Source: WLJO01 sp032117595 (GTDB taxonomy: Bacteria; Actinomycetota; Acidimicrobiia; Acidimicrobiales; Ilumatobacteraceae). From it: DNA of 64,000 nucleotides. Where the stretch lies: NCBI GenBank assembly GCA_032117595.1, contig JAULYZ010000052.1, forward strand, positions 41,578-105,577, written 5' to 3'. The notes beneath the pieces were generated by a model that had not been told where the DNA came from, ran no database searches, and saw nothing but the letters and a program-made list of their open reading frames with translations. Below, piece by piece: positions 8,003-17,314 of the stretch. The first letter of the stretch is position 1; every line of letters starts with the position of its first letter. The position numbers were made by a program, and so were the translations under genes.

Positions 8003-8920
8003 TCAGAGGCCGTACGTCACGCCCGTGAGGCGCTCGCTCAGTTCCCAGAGGCGGGCGGCGTCGGTGGTGCTGCGCGCGCGTTTGCTCGGTGTCTCGAGCT
8101 GGGGACGCCCGGCCATCATCCAGCGCGGGCCGAAGTAGTCGCCACCACGAACCGTCGGGTCGGTGGCCGCACGCACTTGCGAGAGGGCCCCGGGCTCAGG
8201 ACCGCGCACCATGGCGAAGAATGCGCGACGGATCACCCAGTTGGAGGCCGATGAACCGACCTTGCCGAGCTCGGTGGTTGCCGTTCCCGGATGGGCGGCA
8301 ATGGCGAGCACCCGGCTGTTGCCTCGCGACAGACGTTGGTGAAGCTCTGCGGTGAACAGCAGGTTCGCCAACTTGCTCTGGAAGTACGCCGGCCAGCGAC
8401 GGTACTGACGGTGCTCGGCGTTCGGGTCGTCGAGATCCATGCGTCCGGCGCGGTGTCCCATGCTCGAGACGTTGACGATCCGGGCACCGTCGGGGTTGGC
8501 GAGCAACACGGGCAGCAACAAGCCCGTGAGAGCGAAGTGTCCGAGGTGGTTGACGCCGAACTGGAGCTCGAAGCCGTCCTCGGTGGTGCCCCTGTCGACC
8601 GCCATGATGCCGGCGTTGTTCATGAGGAGATCGATGCGCTGCCCCGACGCAACGAGGCCGTCGGCGAAGCGACGTACGGATGCGAGGCTCGCGAGGTCGA
8701 GCTCGCGAACGTCGATGCGGGTCGAGGGGTGGGTCGATCTCAGATCATCGGCCGCCTTGGTGGCCTTCTGCGCGTTGCGGCACGCAAGGATCACGTGCGC
8801 GCCCGCACCGGCGAGCATCGATGCGCTCGCCCGTCCGAGTCCCGAGTTCGCCCCGGTAATCACCACGGTGCGGCCGGTCTGATCGGGTATGTCTGCTGCG
8901 GTCCATTTCGCTGCGGCCAT
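8003..8920 (-). CDS. Retinol-dehydrogenase-like SDR
   Basis: 305 residues. The cofactor motif TGANSGLG, NNAGIM, VNVSSMGH and YFQSKLAN (YxxxK) place it with the retinol/protochlorophyllide-type SDRs that use NADP(H), supported by ACRN after the second strand. The ATG at 8920 has AGGAGGG seven bases upstream. It stands alone on the minus strand, 101 bases before the HisD-like gene. Substrate unknown; this SDR group in Actinobacteria usually acts on lipophilic alcohols or ketones. Confidence 0.9.
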   Translation of the reverse strand: MAAAKWTAADIPDQTGRTVVITGANSGLGRASASMLAGAGAHVILACRNAQKATKAADDLRSTHPSTRIDVRELDLASLASVRRFADGLVASGQRIDLLMNNAGIMAVDRGTTEDGFELQFGVNHLGHFALTGLLLPVLLANPDGARIVNVSSMGHRAGRMDLDDPNAEHRQYRRWPAYFQSKLANLLFTAELHQRLSRGNSRVLAIAAHPGTATTELGKVGSSASNWVIRRAFFAMVRGPEPGALSQVRAATDPTVRGGDYFGPRWMMAGRPQLETPSKRARSTTDAARLWELSERLTGVTYGL

Positions 8921-8979
8921 GGGTTCCCTCCTGATGAGCGGGGTGTTGATGCTGATGTGCTGGTGCCGGGAGCCGTGGC

Positions 8980-9675
8980 TCACGGACCCGAGAGGCGCCG
9001 ACGTAGTTCCACGAAGACAGCGTCCCCGTTGCGAGTGTCGCGGAGGACGGCGGCCAGTTCTTCGCCCATCGTGTCGATAACGGCGCCGTCTCCGGAGTAC
9101 GCCTCGGGTGCCTCGGTGCACCACCAGACCATGTGGTCCTCGTCGTCGCCCCAATCGGAGCGCCGCCAGCGTCGGACCGTTGCGATCTCCCCGCCATCGC
9201 CGCGATCGGCCCACTCCACCTTGATGGGGAGCTGCCAGCAGACCGACGGCTTCCAGTCGATGGGCGACTCACCGGCGTCGAGCGCACTGAGGTGGAGCGC
9301 GCATCCTGCGCCCCCGGTGAAGCCGGGCCGGTTGAGGAAGATGCAGGCGTCGTCGACGAGACGGGTGTTGACCCGCCGGTCATCGCTGAAGATGCCGCCG
9401 GTTCGTGCCTCGTCGTGGAACTGGAACCGTTCCGGTGTCAGGGTGGCAGCAAGGGCAGCAAGGTTCATCGCTTCGGCCTCGCCATCGAGTTCGGCTCCCA
9501 CGCTGCAGCACCCCTGCTGAAGGTGTTCGCTCGGCTCGGCGAGGATTCCCTGACAGCCACGGCCCCAGAGACAGCGCCAGTTCGACTCGAGGAAGCCCCG
9601 GTCGAAGTGCCACGTGGTGTCGTCGGACTCGATGATCTCGAAGGGCCCTTCCCCCGGAATCCGGTCCGCTGTCAC
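8980..9675 (-). CDS. Cysteine-rich protein, possible metal or Fe-S cluster binder (DUF3109/YkgJ-like)
   Basis: 231 residues with eight cysteines in a spaced pattern: WRCLWGRGC, QGCCSVGAEL, DDAC, GAGCALH, PSVCWQLPIKVEW and WWCTEA. The GCC plus late xxCWxLP pattern resembles YkgJ/DUF3109 proteins, which are thought to bind zinc or an Fe-S cluster. I chose the GTG at 9675 because it overlaps the stop codon of the upstream flavoprotein as GTGA; an ATG at 9705 would add ten residues inside that gene. Coupling suggests that it works with, or is made together with, the flavoprotein. Family assignment is tentative. Confidence 0.75.
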   Translation of the reverse strand: MTADRIPGEGPFEIIESDDTTWHFDRGFLESNWRCLWGRGCQGILAEPSEHLQQGCCSVGAELDGEAEAMNLAALAATLTPERFQFHDEARTGGIFSDDRRVNTRLVDDACIFLNRPGFTGGAGCALHLSALDAGESPIDWKPSVCWQLPIKVEWADRGDGGEIATVRRWRRSDWGDDEDHMVWWCTEAPEAYSGDGAVIDTMGEELAAVLRDTRNGDAVFVELRRRLSGP

Positions 9676-10976
9676 TGCGCTGCTCCTTGCTCGGGGACGA
9701 GCCAACGATACGCACCGTTCGCTGCTGCAACGGCGGAGGAGAGCGTCGCCTGCAGGAGATAACCGCCGGTGGGAGCGTCCCAGTCGAGCATCTCGCCGGC
9801 GACGAAGAGGCCGGGAAGGCGGCTCAGCATCGAGTGCTCGTCGACCTCGGACATCGACACCCCACCCGCCGAGGAGATCGAGCGGTCGAGGTCACCGAGC
9901 GAGTCGACGCGTAGCGCGGCACCCTTGAGGAGCGTTGCCATCTCGCGGGGTGCGGACGGGAGCTGGTTCTCGGTGGACTCCCGAACGATGCCGATGGCCA
10001 CCGGATCGAGGCCGCCGCACCGTCGTAACCAGGAACTCGTCGACTCGCCGCGCCTGCGGAGAGCGAGACGTTGCTCGAGTGCTTCCGGTGACGAGTCGGG
10101 ACGGAGATCGATCTCGAGCAGTGCCGCGGTCGATGAATGGATCGCTGCACGGATGTTGCGCGAGTGCGCATAGATCGGGGTGCCCTCGAGGCCCTGGCGC
10201 GTCACCATCAGATCGCCCCGGATCGTTTCGGACGCACACGTGACAGCAACGTTCTTGAGCGGGATCCCCTCGAACCGGTCGCGGAAGTGAACTGACCAGG
10301 CAACATTCGCCGCAGCATTCGACGGCTCGAGCGGTGTCACGGCGATGTCGAGGCCCGAGAGCGTTGTCGTCCAGCGCCCGTCCGATCCGGTGCGGGGCCA
10401 GCTTGCTCCGCCGAGGGCCAGGACGACGGCATCGGTCTCGACGGTGATCTGTCGGGGTTCGTCGTTCGGTGGTCGTTGCTCCAGCAGGAGGCGTGCCGGT
10501 TGTCGACCGTGGTCGGGGTTTACCTCCAGACCGATCCATCGGTGGCGGGTTTCGACGGTCACACCGAGCGAGGCAAGACGCCGGAGCCACGCGCGCAGCA
10601 GTGGGGCGGCGCGCCACGAGTCGACGAAGACCCGTCCGCTCGAGCCGACAAAGGTGTCCTCGCCGAGGTCTGCGGCCCATTGGCGCACTGCGTCCTGATC
10701 GAAGCGTGTGATCGCGGTGTCGAGGACATCGGACGCACAGGAGTACCGCGACAACAACTGTGGAGTCGGTTCGCTGTGTGTGAGGTTCAGTCCGCTTCGC
10801 CCGGCGAGGAGGAACTTGCGCCCCACGGAGCCCATCTGTTCGAAGACGGTCACGCGGCACCCCAGCGTTGCGAGCACCTGGGCAGCCATGAGACCTGCCG
10901 GCCCGCCACCGATGATTGCCACGCGGTACTGCGGGTTGAGCGAGTCAACCTCGGGTAGACCGGCAGCGTCACTCAC
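9672..10976 (-). CDS. HI0933/BaiN-type FAD flavoprotein (TIGR03862-like)
   Basis: 434 residues. The N-terminal dinucleotide motif is IIGGGPAGLMAAQ, followed by GRKFLLAGRSGLNLTHSE, the hallmark of the HI0933-like flavoproteins, and it ends with LFVAGEMLDWDAPTGGYLLQATLSSA, the second FAD-binding block. Members are reductases of unclear substrate. The GTG at 10976 gives an N-terminus about 24 residues before the FAD motif; the frame is open further upstream but without family similarity. It is divergent from the kinase gene at 11034 and coupled by GTGA to the Cys-rich gene. Confidence 0.85.
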   Translation of the reverse strand: MSDAAGLPEVDSLNPQYRVAIIGGGPAGLMAAQVLATLGCRVTVFEQMGSVGRKFLLAGRSGLNLTHSEPTPQLLSRYSCASDVLDTAITRFDQDAVRQWAADLGEDTFVGSSGRVFVDSWRAAPLLRAWLRRLASLGVTVETRHRWIGLEVNPDHGRQPARLLLEQRPPNDEPRQITVETDAVVLALGGASWPRTGSDGRWTTTLSGLDIAVTPLEPSNAAANVAWSVHFRDRFEGIPLKNVAVTCASETIRGDLMVTRQGLEGTPIYAHSRNIRAAIHSSTAALLEIDLRPDSSPEALEQRLALRRRGESTSSWLRRCGGLDPVAIGIVRESTENQLPSAPREMATLLKGAALRVDSLGDLDRSISSAGGVSMSEVDEHSMLSRLPGLFVAGEMLDWDAPTGGYLLQATLSSAVAAANGAYRWLVPEQGAAQ

Positions 10977-11033
10977 CCTCGCAGGATACGAGACCGTTGG
11001 TGGCGGGCCTGCGGCGCTGCCTAGGGTGCAGGA

Positions 11034-12179
11034 ATGACACACGTTGCCGGGATCGCCCTGTCGGGGACTGCAGCGACGGCGCAGGTGCACGAACTGGGCT
11101 CGGGTCGTCTGGTGGCGAGTCACGTCGTACCGATCGCGGCCGGCTCGGTGCTTGCCGACGGCGAGGTGGACACTGCTGCGGGTCTCGCTGCCGTCATGGA
11201 AGTGATCGACGGTGTCTCGACCCGCGGCGCAGCGGCTCTCGCGATCAGTTCGCCGCTGCACGGGCTGGTCGTGGTCGACGCGGGTGGTCAGTCCGTTCGA
11301 CCCGCCCTGACGGCCATCGACGGGCGCTCTGGGCCCGACGCCGGTTGGTGTCGCAAGAAGTTTTCGACCGAGTGGTGGGCCGAGCAGCTCGGTGTGGTCC
11401 CCGCGTCGTTCCACACGGTGACCAAACTGTCGTGGCTCCATCGGAGCGAGGCCGACCACTGGGCTCGGACGGCGGGCTTCCTCACGCTCCACGACTATGT
11501 CGCGTCGGCACTTGCGGCATCACCGTCCCGTCGTTGTACCGACCCGGCAAGTGCATCAGGGACCGGTTACTGGTCGAGCGTGAGTGCTGCGTATCACGCA
11601 GACGTCCTGTCGCTCATCGATGCGTCTCGCAACTGGTCCGCGGCGTTGCCCGACGTGGTCCCGGCAGGCTCGCGCCTCGGCATGCTCGGCCCTACGGCCG
11701 TTGCGGTGGGTACGAGTCATGTCGCCGCCGTTGCGGAGGCACTGGCTGTCGAAACCGGAGATGTGGTGGTGCTGCTCGACGAACCGGTGCGTGTGGTGGC
11801 GCTTGCGACCTCGGCAACGACAGTCGTCCCCGTCGATGACGTCTCGGACATCTGGGTCGATCGATTGGTCGACGTTCGCGGACGGCCGATGCTCTCGTTG
11901 GTGCTACCGGGCCGTCCGGCCGATGTGGTGACCCCGGACCGGGTCCGCGAGGTGCTCGAGGTCCTCGAGCGCGCCGGGGCGTCGACTCACGGGGCGATGA
12001 CGGTGGTAAGCGATCGGTCCGATGTGTCGGTCGTGGCACCGTGGCTCGCAAAGGTGCTCGGGCGGCGCGTCCTGCGTTGTGGTGCGGCCGATGCGATCGC
12101 GATGGGAGCAGCCGCCTGCGCTGCGTTTCTGCTCGAGGGGTCCTGGCCGGACTGGTCGGCCCCCGCAAGTCAACGCTGA
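11034..12179 (+). CDS. Divergent FGGY-family carbohydrate kinase
   Basis: 381 residues against 480-520 for typical xylulokinases. Recognisable are AIDGRSGPDA (catalytic Asp region), FLTLHDYVASAL and TDPASASGTGYWS. The N-terminal phosphate-binding motif, usually GIDxGTT, is GIALSGTAAT here, and the C-terminal GGG adenosine motif is replaced by VVSDRSD before VVAPWLAKVLGRRV. It may be a weak kinase, a binding protein, or a decaying copy. It is alone on the plus strand with 57 bases to the divergent flavoprotein. Confidence 0.8.
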   Translation: MTHVAGIALSGTAATAQVHELGSGRLVASHVVPIAAGSVLADGEVDTAAGLAAVMEVIDGVSTRGAAALAISSPLHGLVVVDAGGQSVRPALTAIDGRSGPDAGWCRKKFSTEWWAEQLGVVPASFHTVTKLSWLHRSEADHWARTAGFLTLHDYVASALAASPSRRCTDPASASGTGYWSSVSAAYHADVLSLIDASRNWSAALPDVVPAGSRLGMLGPTAVAVGTSHVAAVAEALAVETGDVVVLLDEPVRVVALATSATTVVPVDDVSDIWVDRLVDVRGRPMLSLVLPGRPADVVTPDRVREVLEVLERAGASTHGAMTVVSDRSDVSVVAPWLAKVLGRRVLRCGAADAIAMGAAACAAFLLEGSWPDWSAPASQR

Positions 12180-12185
12180 GGTGAA

Positions 12186-12788
12186 CTAGCGCGCGCGATC
12201 CGCAGCCACGACACTCTCGAGGATCGAGAGTCCCATGGTGATCTTGCGGAGGAACGAGGTCGAGTGCGGCACGAGATGGAACCTCGGGTGCGGTGACCAG
12301 AGCTCTCGCAGCCGTCGGTCGAGCGCCACGGCCTCATCGTTCGACTCGGTCCGGTAGCGGTTACCGCTCTCGAACGAGAGACCGCCGACCGCAGAGGTCT
12401 CGAAGAAGATCACGATGTCGTAGCGGGCCAGTTCGGCCTCGTGCGAACTGTTCATGACGCCGAAGAACTCTGCGGCACCATCGGGCCAGTACGCGGCGCC
12501 GTCGACGGTCCCGCGGTCGCAGAGCAGCACCCGGTCGGGGTACCGGGCGGCCTGAATGTCTTCGAGGCTGTGCTGCACCTCGAAGATCGCCCGCTGCAGT
12601 GACCGCTGTGCGGCGTCCTCGGTCACCCGCGGGAAGCCTCCGGCGAACAGGATCGTCGCCGCCTCGGGTACCACGATGACGGCATCGCCGATCTCTCGGC
12701 GGAACAGGTCAGCTGCCGTGGTCTTGCCCGCACCCGGTCCACCGGTGAGCGCGATACGAAGCGGCTGTGACGTACCCGAACGGTTCAC
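12186..12788 (-). CDS. Small AAA/P-loop NTPase (AAA_28, NadR-kinase-like)
   Basis: 200 residues with Walker A GGPGAGKTT at 16-24 and a following PEAATILFAGGFPRV, then CDRGTVDGAAYWP, as in the AAA_28 / NadR ribosylnicotinamide-kinase-like group. The frame has no ATG; the GTG at 12788 places the P-loop at the usual distance from the start. It begins four bases after the molybdenum hydroxylase gene and is thus probably co-transcribed with it. Function unknown; a kinase of a small molecule, or an accessory NTPase for the preceding enzyme, are both possible. Confidence 0.8.
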   Translation of the reverse strand: MNRSGTSQPLRIALTGGPGAGKTTAADLFRREIGDAVIVVPEAATILFAGGFPRVTEDAAQRSLQRAIFEVQHSLEDIQAARYPDRVLLCDRGTVDGAAYWPDGAAEFFGVMNSSHEAELARYDIVIFFETSAVGGLSFESGNRYRTESNDEAVALDRRLRELWSPHPRFHLVPHSTSFLRKITMGLSILESVVAADRAR

Positions 12789-12792
12789 CGGG

Positions 12793-15192
12793 TCAGATCC
12801 CCTCGGCTGCGTCGAGTCCCGCCTTGTCGACGCCCTGCTTGCGCGGCAGCGTGTCGAAGATCGCTGGGTACGGGCGCCACGGCGAGGGCAGCGTCCCGCC
12901 CCGCGCCTGCTGGATCGTGCGCCAGACGTTCTCGCTCGTGCAGGGGAGATCGATGTGGCGCACGCCGAGGTGGGCAAGCGCATCGATCACTGCGTTCTGC
13001 ACCGCCGGCGTGCTGCCGATGGTGCTTGCCTCGCCGATGCCCTTCGCCCCGAGCGGGTTGAGCGGTGAGGGAGTCTCGGTGCTCACCACCTCGAAACTCG
13101 GGAACTCGGCGGCGGAGGGGAGCGCGTAGTCGAGCAGCGTTGCCGTGAGGGGGTTCCCCTCCTCGTCGTAGACCACCTGCTCGTAGAGCGCCTGGCTGAC
13201 CCCTGCCGCCGTACCGCCGTGCTGCTGACCCTGTACGAGCAGTGGATTGATGACCGTTCCGCAGTCGTCGACGGCGACGTGGCGCAACAGCCGCACGCGT
13301 CCGGTCTCCTCGTCGACCTCCACGACTGCGATGTGCGCACCGAACGGGAAGGTCGCATCGCTCTGGCTGAAGTCGAGCTGGGCAGCGAGACCCGTGGTGC
13401 CATCGCTGTGGTCCACGGCCTCGGTGTCGTCGAGCGCCGCCTGTGCGAGCGCCGCCCACGAGAGCGCCTTCGCCGGAACGCCGGCTACACCGACTGATCC
13501 TGCAGCCGTGTCGATCACGATGTCGTCGACGCTCGCCTCGAGCAGGTGTGCTGCGAGTCTGCGCGCCTTGTCCACCATGGCCTTGGTCGCGTTGAGCACC
13601 GCCGAGCCGCCGAGTTGCAGCGAGCGCGAGCCGCCCGTTCCTCCGCCCGAGCGGACGAGATCGGTGTCGCCCTGCACGAGACGGATGCGCTCCACGGGGA
13701 TGCCGGTCTCGGAGTTCACGATCATCGCGAACGTGGTCTGGTGTCCCTGACCGTGAGCGGAGGTCCCGACGGTCATGGTTGCCGATCCGTCGGCATGGAC
13801 GGCGACGGCTCCATACTCCGCGGCGCCGCCCCCGGCAGTTACCTCGACATAGGTGGAGACGCCGATGCCGAGGAGGTGCTTGTCGCCGCGTTCGCGCCGC
13901 GCCGCCTGCTCGCGCCGGAGGGTGTCGTAGCCGATGTGGTGGGCGGCGGTCTCGAGCGGGAGGAGGTAGTTCCCGCTGTCGTAGGTGACACCCGTGTGTG
14001 TGGAGAACGGGAATGCGTCGTTCGGCACCATGTTCCGGCGACGGATCTCGATCGGATCGATACCGAGTTCGAGTGCCGCCTGGTCGACGGCGCGCTCGAT
14101 CATGGCCGTTGCCTCGGGTCGGCCGGCGCCCCGATACGCCCCGGTCGGGGTCGTGTTGGTGGCCGCGACTGCCACGTCGATCTGGAGTGCCGGGAGTCGA
14201 TAATTGCCCTGCGACATCCGGCGCGTGCCGGCGGGGAGATACGCACCCATGCCGGGGTATGCACCGCTGTCGCCGACGATTCGGGCACGCAGACCGGTGA
14301 ACCGCCCGTCGTTGGTGCAGCCGAGCTCGACGTACTGGACCTGTGCGCGGCTGTGTCCGAGGATGAGCATGTCCTCGCTGCGCGAGGCCGTCCAGGTGGT
14401 GGGTCGCTGGAGTTTCCATGCCACTGCCGCCACGACGATCTGCTCGGCGTAGGCCCCGACCTTCCCGCCGAAACCGCCGCCGACGTGCGGAGTGATGAGG
14501 TGCACTTGATCGCGCTTGAGACCGACGGCGCGCGACACCAGGTTGTGCATGAGGTGCGGCATCTGCGTTGATGCATGGATCACGAGACGTCCGCGCTCGT
14601 CGATCGACGAGGCAGCCGTGAGCGGCTCGAGTGCGGCGACCGCAACCTTCTGGTTGACGTACCGGCCGCGAACCACGTGGTCGGCCGTCCCGAGCAGGTT
14701 CGGGTCGTCGGGATCGGTCGACGCAAGCGCCACATTGTTCCCGTGCTGGGGAAACAACACCGTCGCGTCGGGTGCGAACGCCGCCTCAGGGTCGACGACC
14801 GCAGGAAGTGGGTCGTACTCCACCGAGACGAGGGCGGCAGCATCGCGAGCGGCGACTGCCGACTCGGCCACCACGACGGCGAGCGGTTCGCCGACGAAGC
14901 GGACCGTGCCGTTCGCGAGCGGTGGCCGAGCGAAGTCGTCGTGAACCTTCGCCATTCCGTGTTGGCTCGGCAGTTGAAGATCGTCGGCGGTGTAGACGGC
15001 CACGACCCCGGGTGACGCGAGTGCCGCACCGGTGTCGATCGAGAGAAGGCGGGCGTGCGCGTAGTCCGAGCGGACGAAGGCGAGGTGAACCTCGCCCTCG
15101 AGTCGGAGGTCACCGACATACTTGGCCCGTCCGAGCAGCAGCTCCGGGTCCTCCGTGCGGACAACCTTGGTTCCGAGAATCGATCCAGCCAT
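12793..15192 (-). CDS. Xanthine dehydrogenase/CoxL-family molybdopterin-binding subunit (form II-like)
   Basis: 799 residues, the usual length for the large subunit of molybdenum hydroxylases. Visible motifs are GGGFGGK (cofactor), AYRGAGRPEA, which is the form II CoxL-like loop in place of the AYRCSFR of true CO dehydrogenase, and GAKGIGEAS with the catalytic Glu. The enzyme should hydroxylate an aldehyde or N-heterocycle, but its FAD (CoxM) and 2Fe-2S (CoxS) subunits are not in the neighbourhood, which is unusual. ATG at 15192. The P-loop NTPase gene follows after four bases. Confidence 0.9.
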   Translation of the reverse strand: MAGSILGTKVVRTEDPELLLGRAKYVGDLRLEGEVHLAFVRSDYAHARLLSIDTGAALASPGVVAVYTADDLQLPSQHGMAKVHDDFARPPLANGTVRFVGEPLAVVVAESAVAARDAAALVSVEYDPLPAVVDPEAAFAPDATVLFPQHGNNVALASTDPDDPNLLGTADHVVRGRYVNQKVAVAALEPLTAASSIDERGRLVIHASTQMPHLMHNLVSRAVGLKRDQVHLITPHVGGGFGGKVGAYAEQIVVAAVAWKLQRPTTWTASRSEDMLILGHSRAQVQYVELGCTNDGRFTGLRARIVGDSGAYPGMGAYLPAGTRRMSQGNYRLPALQIDVAVAATNTTPTGAYRGAGRPEATAMIERAVDQAALELGIDPIEIRRRNMVPNDAFPFSTHTGVTYDSGNYLLPLETAAHHIGYDTLRREQAARRERGDKHLLGIGVSTYVEVTAGGGAAEYGAVAVHADGSATMTVGTSAHGQGHQTTFAMIVNSETGIPVERIRLVQGDTDLVRSGGGTGGSRSLQLGGSAVLNATKAMVDKARRLAAHLLEASVDDIVIDTAAGSVGVAGVPAKALSWAALAQAALDDTEAVDHSDGTTGLAAQLDFSQSDATFPFGAHIAVVEVDEETGRVRLLRHVAVDDCGTVINPLLVQGQQHGGTAAGVSQALYEQVVYDEEGNPLTATLLDYALPSAAEFPSFEVVSTETPSPLNPLGAKGIGEASTIGSTPAVQNAVIDALAHLGVRHIDLPCTSENVWRTIQQARGGTLPSPWRPYPAIFDTLPRKQGVDKAGLDAAEGI

Positions 15193-15291
15193 GGCGGTGA
15201 AGGTAGTTCAGTCGCTCGTCCGGGAGGCCATCCGCGCCCCGTCGTGCAACACTGGCGCACGTCAGGCCGGGAACATGGGGGTACACGAGCC

Positions 15292-17256
15292 ATGGCGTAC
15301 GACAATCTCTTCGAACCGATCCAGGTGGGACCCGTCACCATCCCGAACCGGATCGTCCGTTCTGCACACGGCACGTTGCTGGGCGGCGAGAAGCTGATCG
15401 CCTATCACGAGGCACGCGCTGCAGGCGGTGTGGGGATGAGCACGCTCGAAGCAACTGGCGTTCACGAGAACGCACCGAGTCTCATCCCGCTCTACAACGA
15501 CTCCTGCATCCCCTTCTACCGCGAGATCAGCGCCCGGATGCGGCCGTACGGCATGAAGATCCTGCAGCAGATCTACCACCCGGGGGCGGCGACCCGTCCG
15601 AAGAAGGCAGCTACGCAGGTCTCCGCAAGCGCGATCCCGAACCCACTCATCGGCGGAATCCCGTTCGAGATGTCGAAGCCGGACATCGCCGAGATGGTGG
15701 AGCACTTTGCTGCCGCAGCACGTCGATGCCGTGATGGCGGCCTCGACGGCGTCGATGTGCACGCATCGAGCGGTTATCTGCTCGAGCAGTTCCTGTCACC
15801 TGCGAACAACACGCGCGAGGACGAGTACGGCGGTTCGCTCGAGAACCGGATGCGCTTCCTGATGGAAACTCTCGAGGCCATCCGGGCTGAGGTCGGGTAC
15901 GACTTCTGTGTGGGCATCCGACTCCCCAACGAGGAATACATCCCCGGGGGACTGACCCCCACCGATGTCGCCGAGATCGCACGGATCGTGGAGCCCTACG
16001 TCGACTATGTGTCACTCCACATGGGCTCGTACTGGCGATTCCACAAGCTGCTGTCCACGATGGACGACCCGCTCGGCCACGAGATTCCGCACAATGAACC
16101 CATCATCCGCGCGGTGTCGAAGCCGACCATCGTGGTGGGTCGGATCATGACGCTCGACCACGCGAGCCACATCGTGGCGAGCGGACAGGGCGACATGGTG
16201 TCGATGGTCCGTGCATTGATCGCCGATCCCGAACTGGTCAACAAGGCGCGGCGCGGCGAGGTCGATCGCATCCGGCCGTGCATCGGCTCCAATATCGGGT
16301 GCGTTGGCCAGTTGATGTCGGCTGGGAAGCTCAGCTGTGTGGTGAACGTGGCTGCTGGGTCGGAGAGCTCGGTGCCGTTCGAGACCCCTTCCCCTGCGCC
16401 GACGCGCAAGAAGGTCCTCGTGGTCGGTGGTGGCCCCGCCGGGCTCGAGGCAGCACGAACGGCCGCGCTGCGGGGCCATGAGGTCCATCTGTACGAAGCC
16501 ACTCGGCATCTCGGCGGTCAGGTTGCGATTGCGGCCACGGCGCCGCACCGCTCCGACATCGGAGCGATCACCGAATGGCTCGCCAGCGAGGTCGAGCGTC
16601 TCGGCGTCACGATCCGCCTCGCCACGATGGTGGATCCCGACATCGTGAGCGAACTGGCGCCCGACGAGTTGGTCATCGCCACCGGTAGTGCACCGCGCCG
16701 TGATGGATTCCACGTCGCCACTCCCATTGCGCCGATAGCGGGTCACGACCTGCCGCACGTCTACACGTCGTGGGACATCTTCGGATTCGGTGGACGGGCG
16801 AACATCGAGGGACCGGCACTGGTCTACGACGACACCGGTACGTTCGAGGCCATCTCGGTTGCCGACGCCCTGCTCGAGGCAGGGGTCCGAGTGACCATGG
16901 TGGGTCGCCACGACAGCATCGGCGCGAATCTTCCTTACCCCCCGGTCACCGTGCAGGCGGCGAAGGAGCGTCTGCTCTCGGGTGACTTCGACTTCATCGG
17001 TGGTCATTACGTGCAGGCCATCACGCCGGACGAAGTGCTGATCGGCGTTCCGTTCACCGAGCGACGCCGCATGGTGCAGGCCCGCACAGTGGTCATCGTC
17101 TCGTACAACCACCCGAACCGGGAACTGCTCGAGTACGTGGCGCCCGGGGGGATCGCAGACGGCGGGATGGCGATTCACCTCGTCGGCGATGTCACCGGGA
17201 CGAATGGCATCATGCCGGCGATCCACCAGGCGGCAGCGGCTACACGCGAGATGTAG
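15292..17256 (+). CDS. OYE/2,4-dienoyl-CoA-reductase-type FMN/FAD oxidoreductase
   Basis: 654 residues: an N-terminal FMN TIM barrel (1-360; IPNRIVRSAHGT, DGVDVHASSGYLLEQFLSP with the His pair region, NTREDEYGGSLENR) and a C-terminal FAD/NAD module (VVGGGPAGLEAART at about 385). The family carries a 4Fe-4S cluster on C-x2-C-x3-C-x11-C; here the segment reads RPCIGSNIGC with a final Cys in GKLSCVVN, so the second ligand is Ser. It could reduce an enoyl-CoA or another enone. ATG at 15292, divergent from the CoxL-like gene. Confidence 0.9.
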   Translation: MAYDNLFEPIQVGPVTIPNRIVRSAHGTLLGGEKLIAYHEARAAGGVGMSTLEATGVHENAPSLIPLYNDSCIPFYREISARMRPYGMKILQQIYHPGAATRPKKAATQVSASAIPNPLIGGIPFEMSKPDIAEMVEHFAAAARRCRDGGLDGVDVHASSGYLLEQFLSPANNTREDEYGGSLENRMRFLMETLEAIRAEVGYDFCVGIRLPNEEYIPGGLTPTDVAEIARIVEPYVDYVSLHMGSYWRFHKLLSTMDDPLGHEIPHNEPIIRAVSKPTIVVGRIMTLDHASHIVASGQGDMVSMVRALIADPELVNKARRGEVDRIRPCIGSNIGCVGQLMSAGKLSCVVNVAAGSESSVPFETPSPAPTRKKVLVVGGGPAGLEAARTAALRGHEVHLYEATRHLGGQVAIAATAPHRSDIGAITEWLASEVERLGVTIRLATMVDPDIVSELAPDELVIATGSAPRRDGFHVATPIAPIAGHDLPHVYTSWDIFGFGGRANIEGPALVYDDTGTFEAISVADALLEAGVRVTMVGRHDSIGANLPYPPVTVQAAKERLLSGDFDFIGGHYVQAITPDEVLIGVPFTERRRMVQARTVVIVSYNHPNRELLEYVAPGGIADGGMAIHLVGDVTGTNGIMPAIHQAAAATREM

Positions 17257-17314
17257 CCCGCAGCGGAGGGAACGGGTCGATGGGATCGCGCCGCTCCGTC
17301 GATACGGTGACGGG

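Noticed and set aside
12785..14419. 544-codon frame on the same strand as the CoxL-like gene, in another register
   Set aside because: Arg-rich nonsense translation; the 799-residue frame has all the family motifs.
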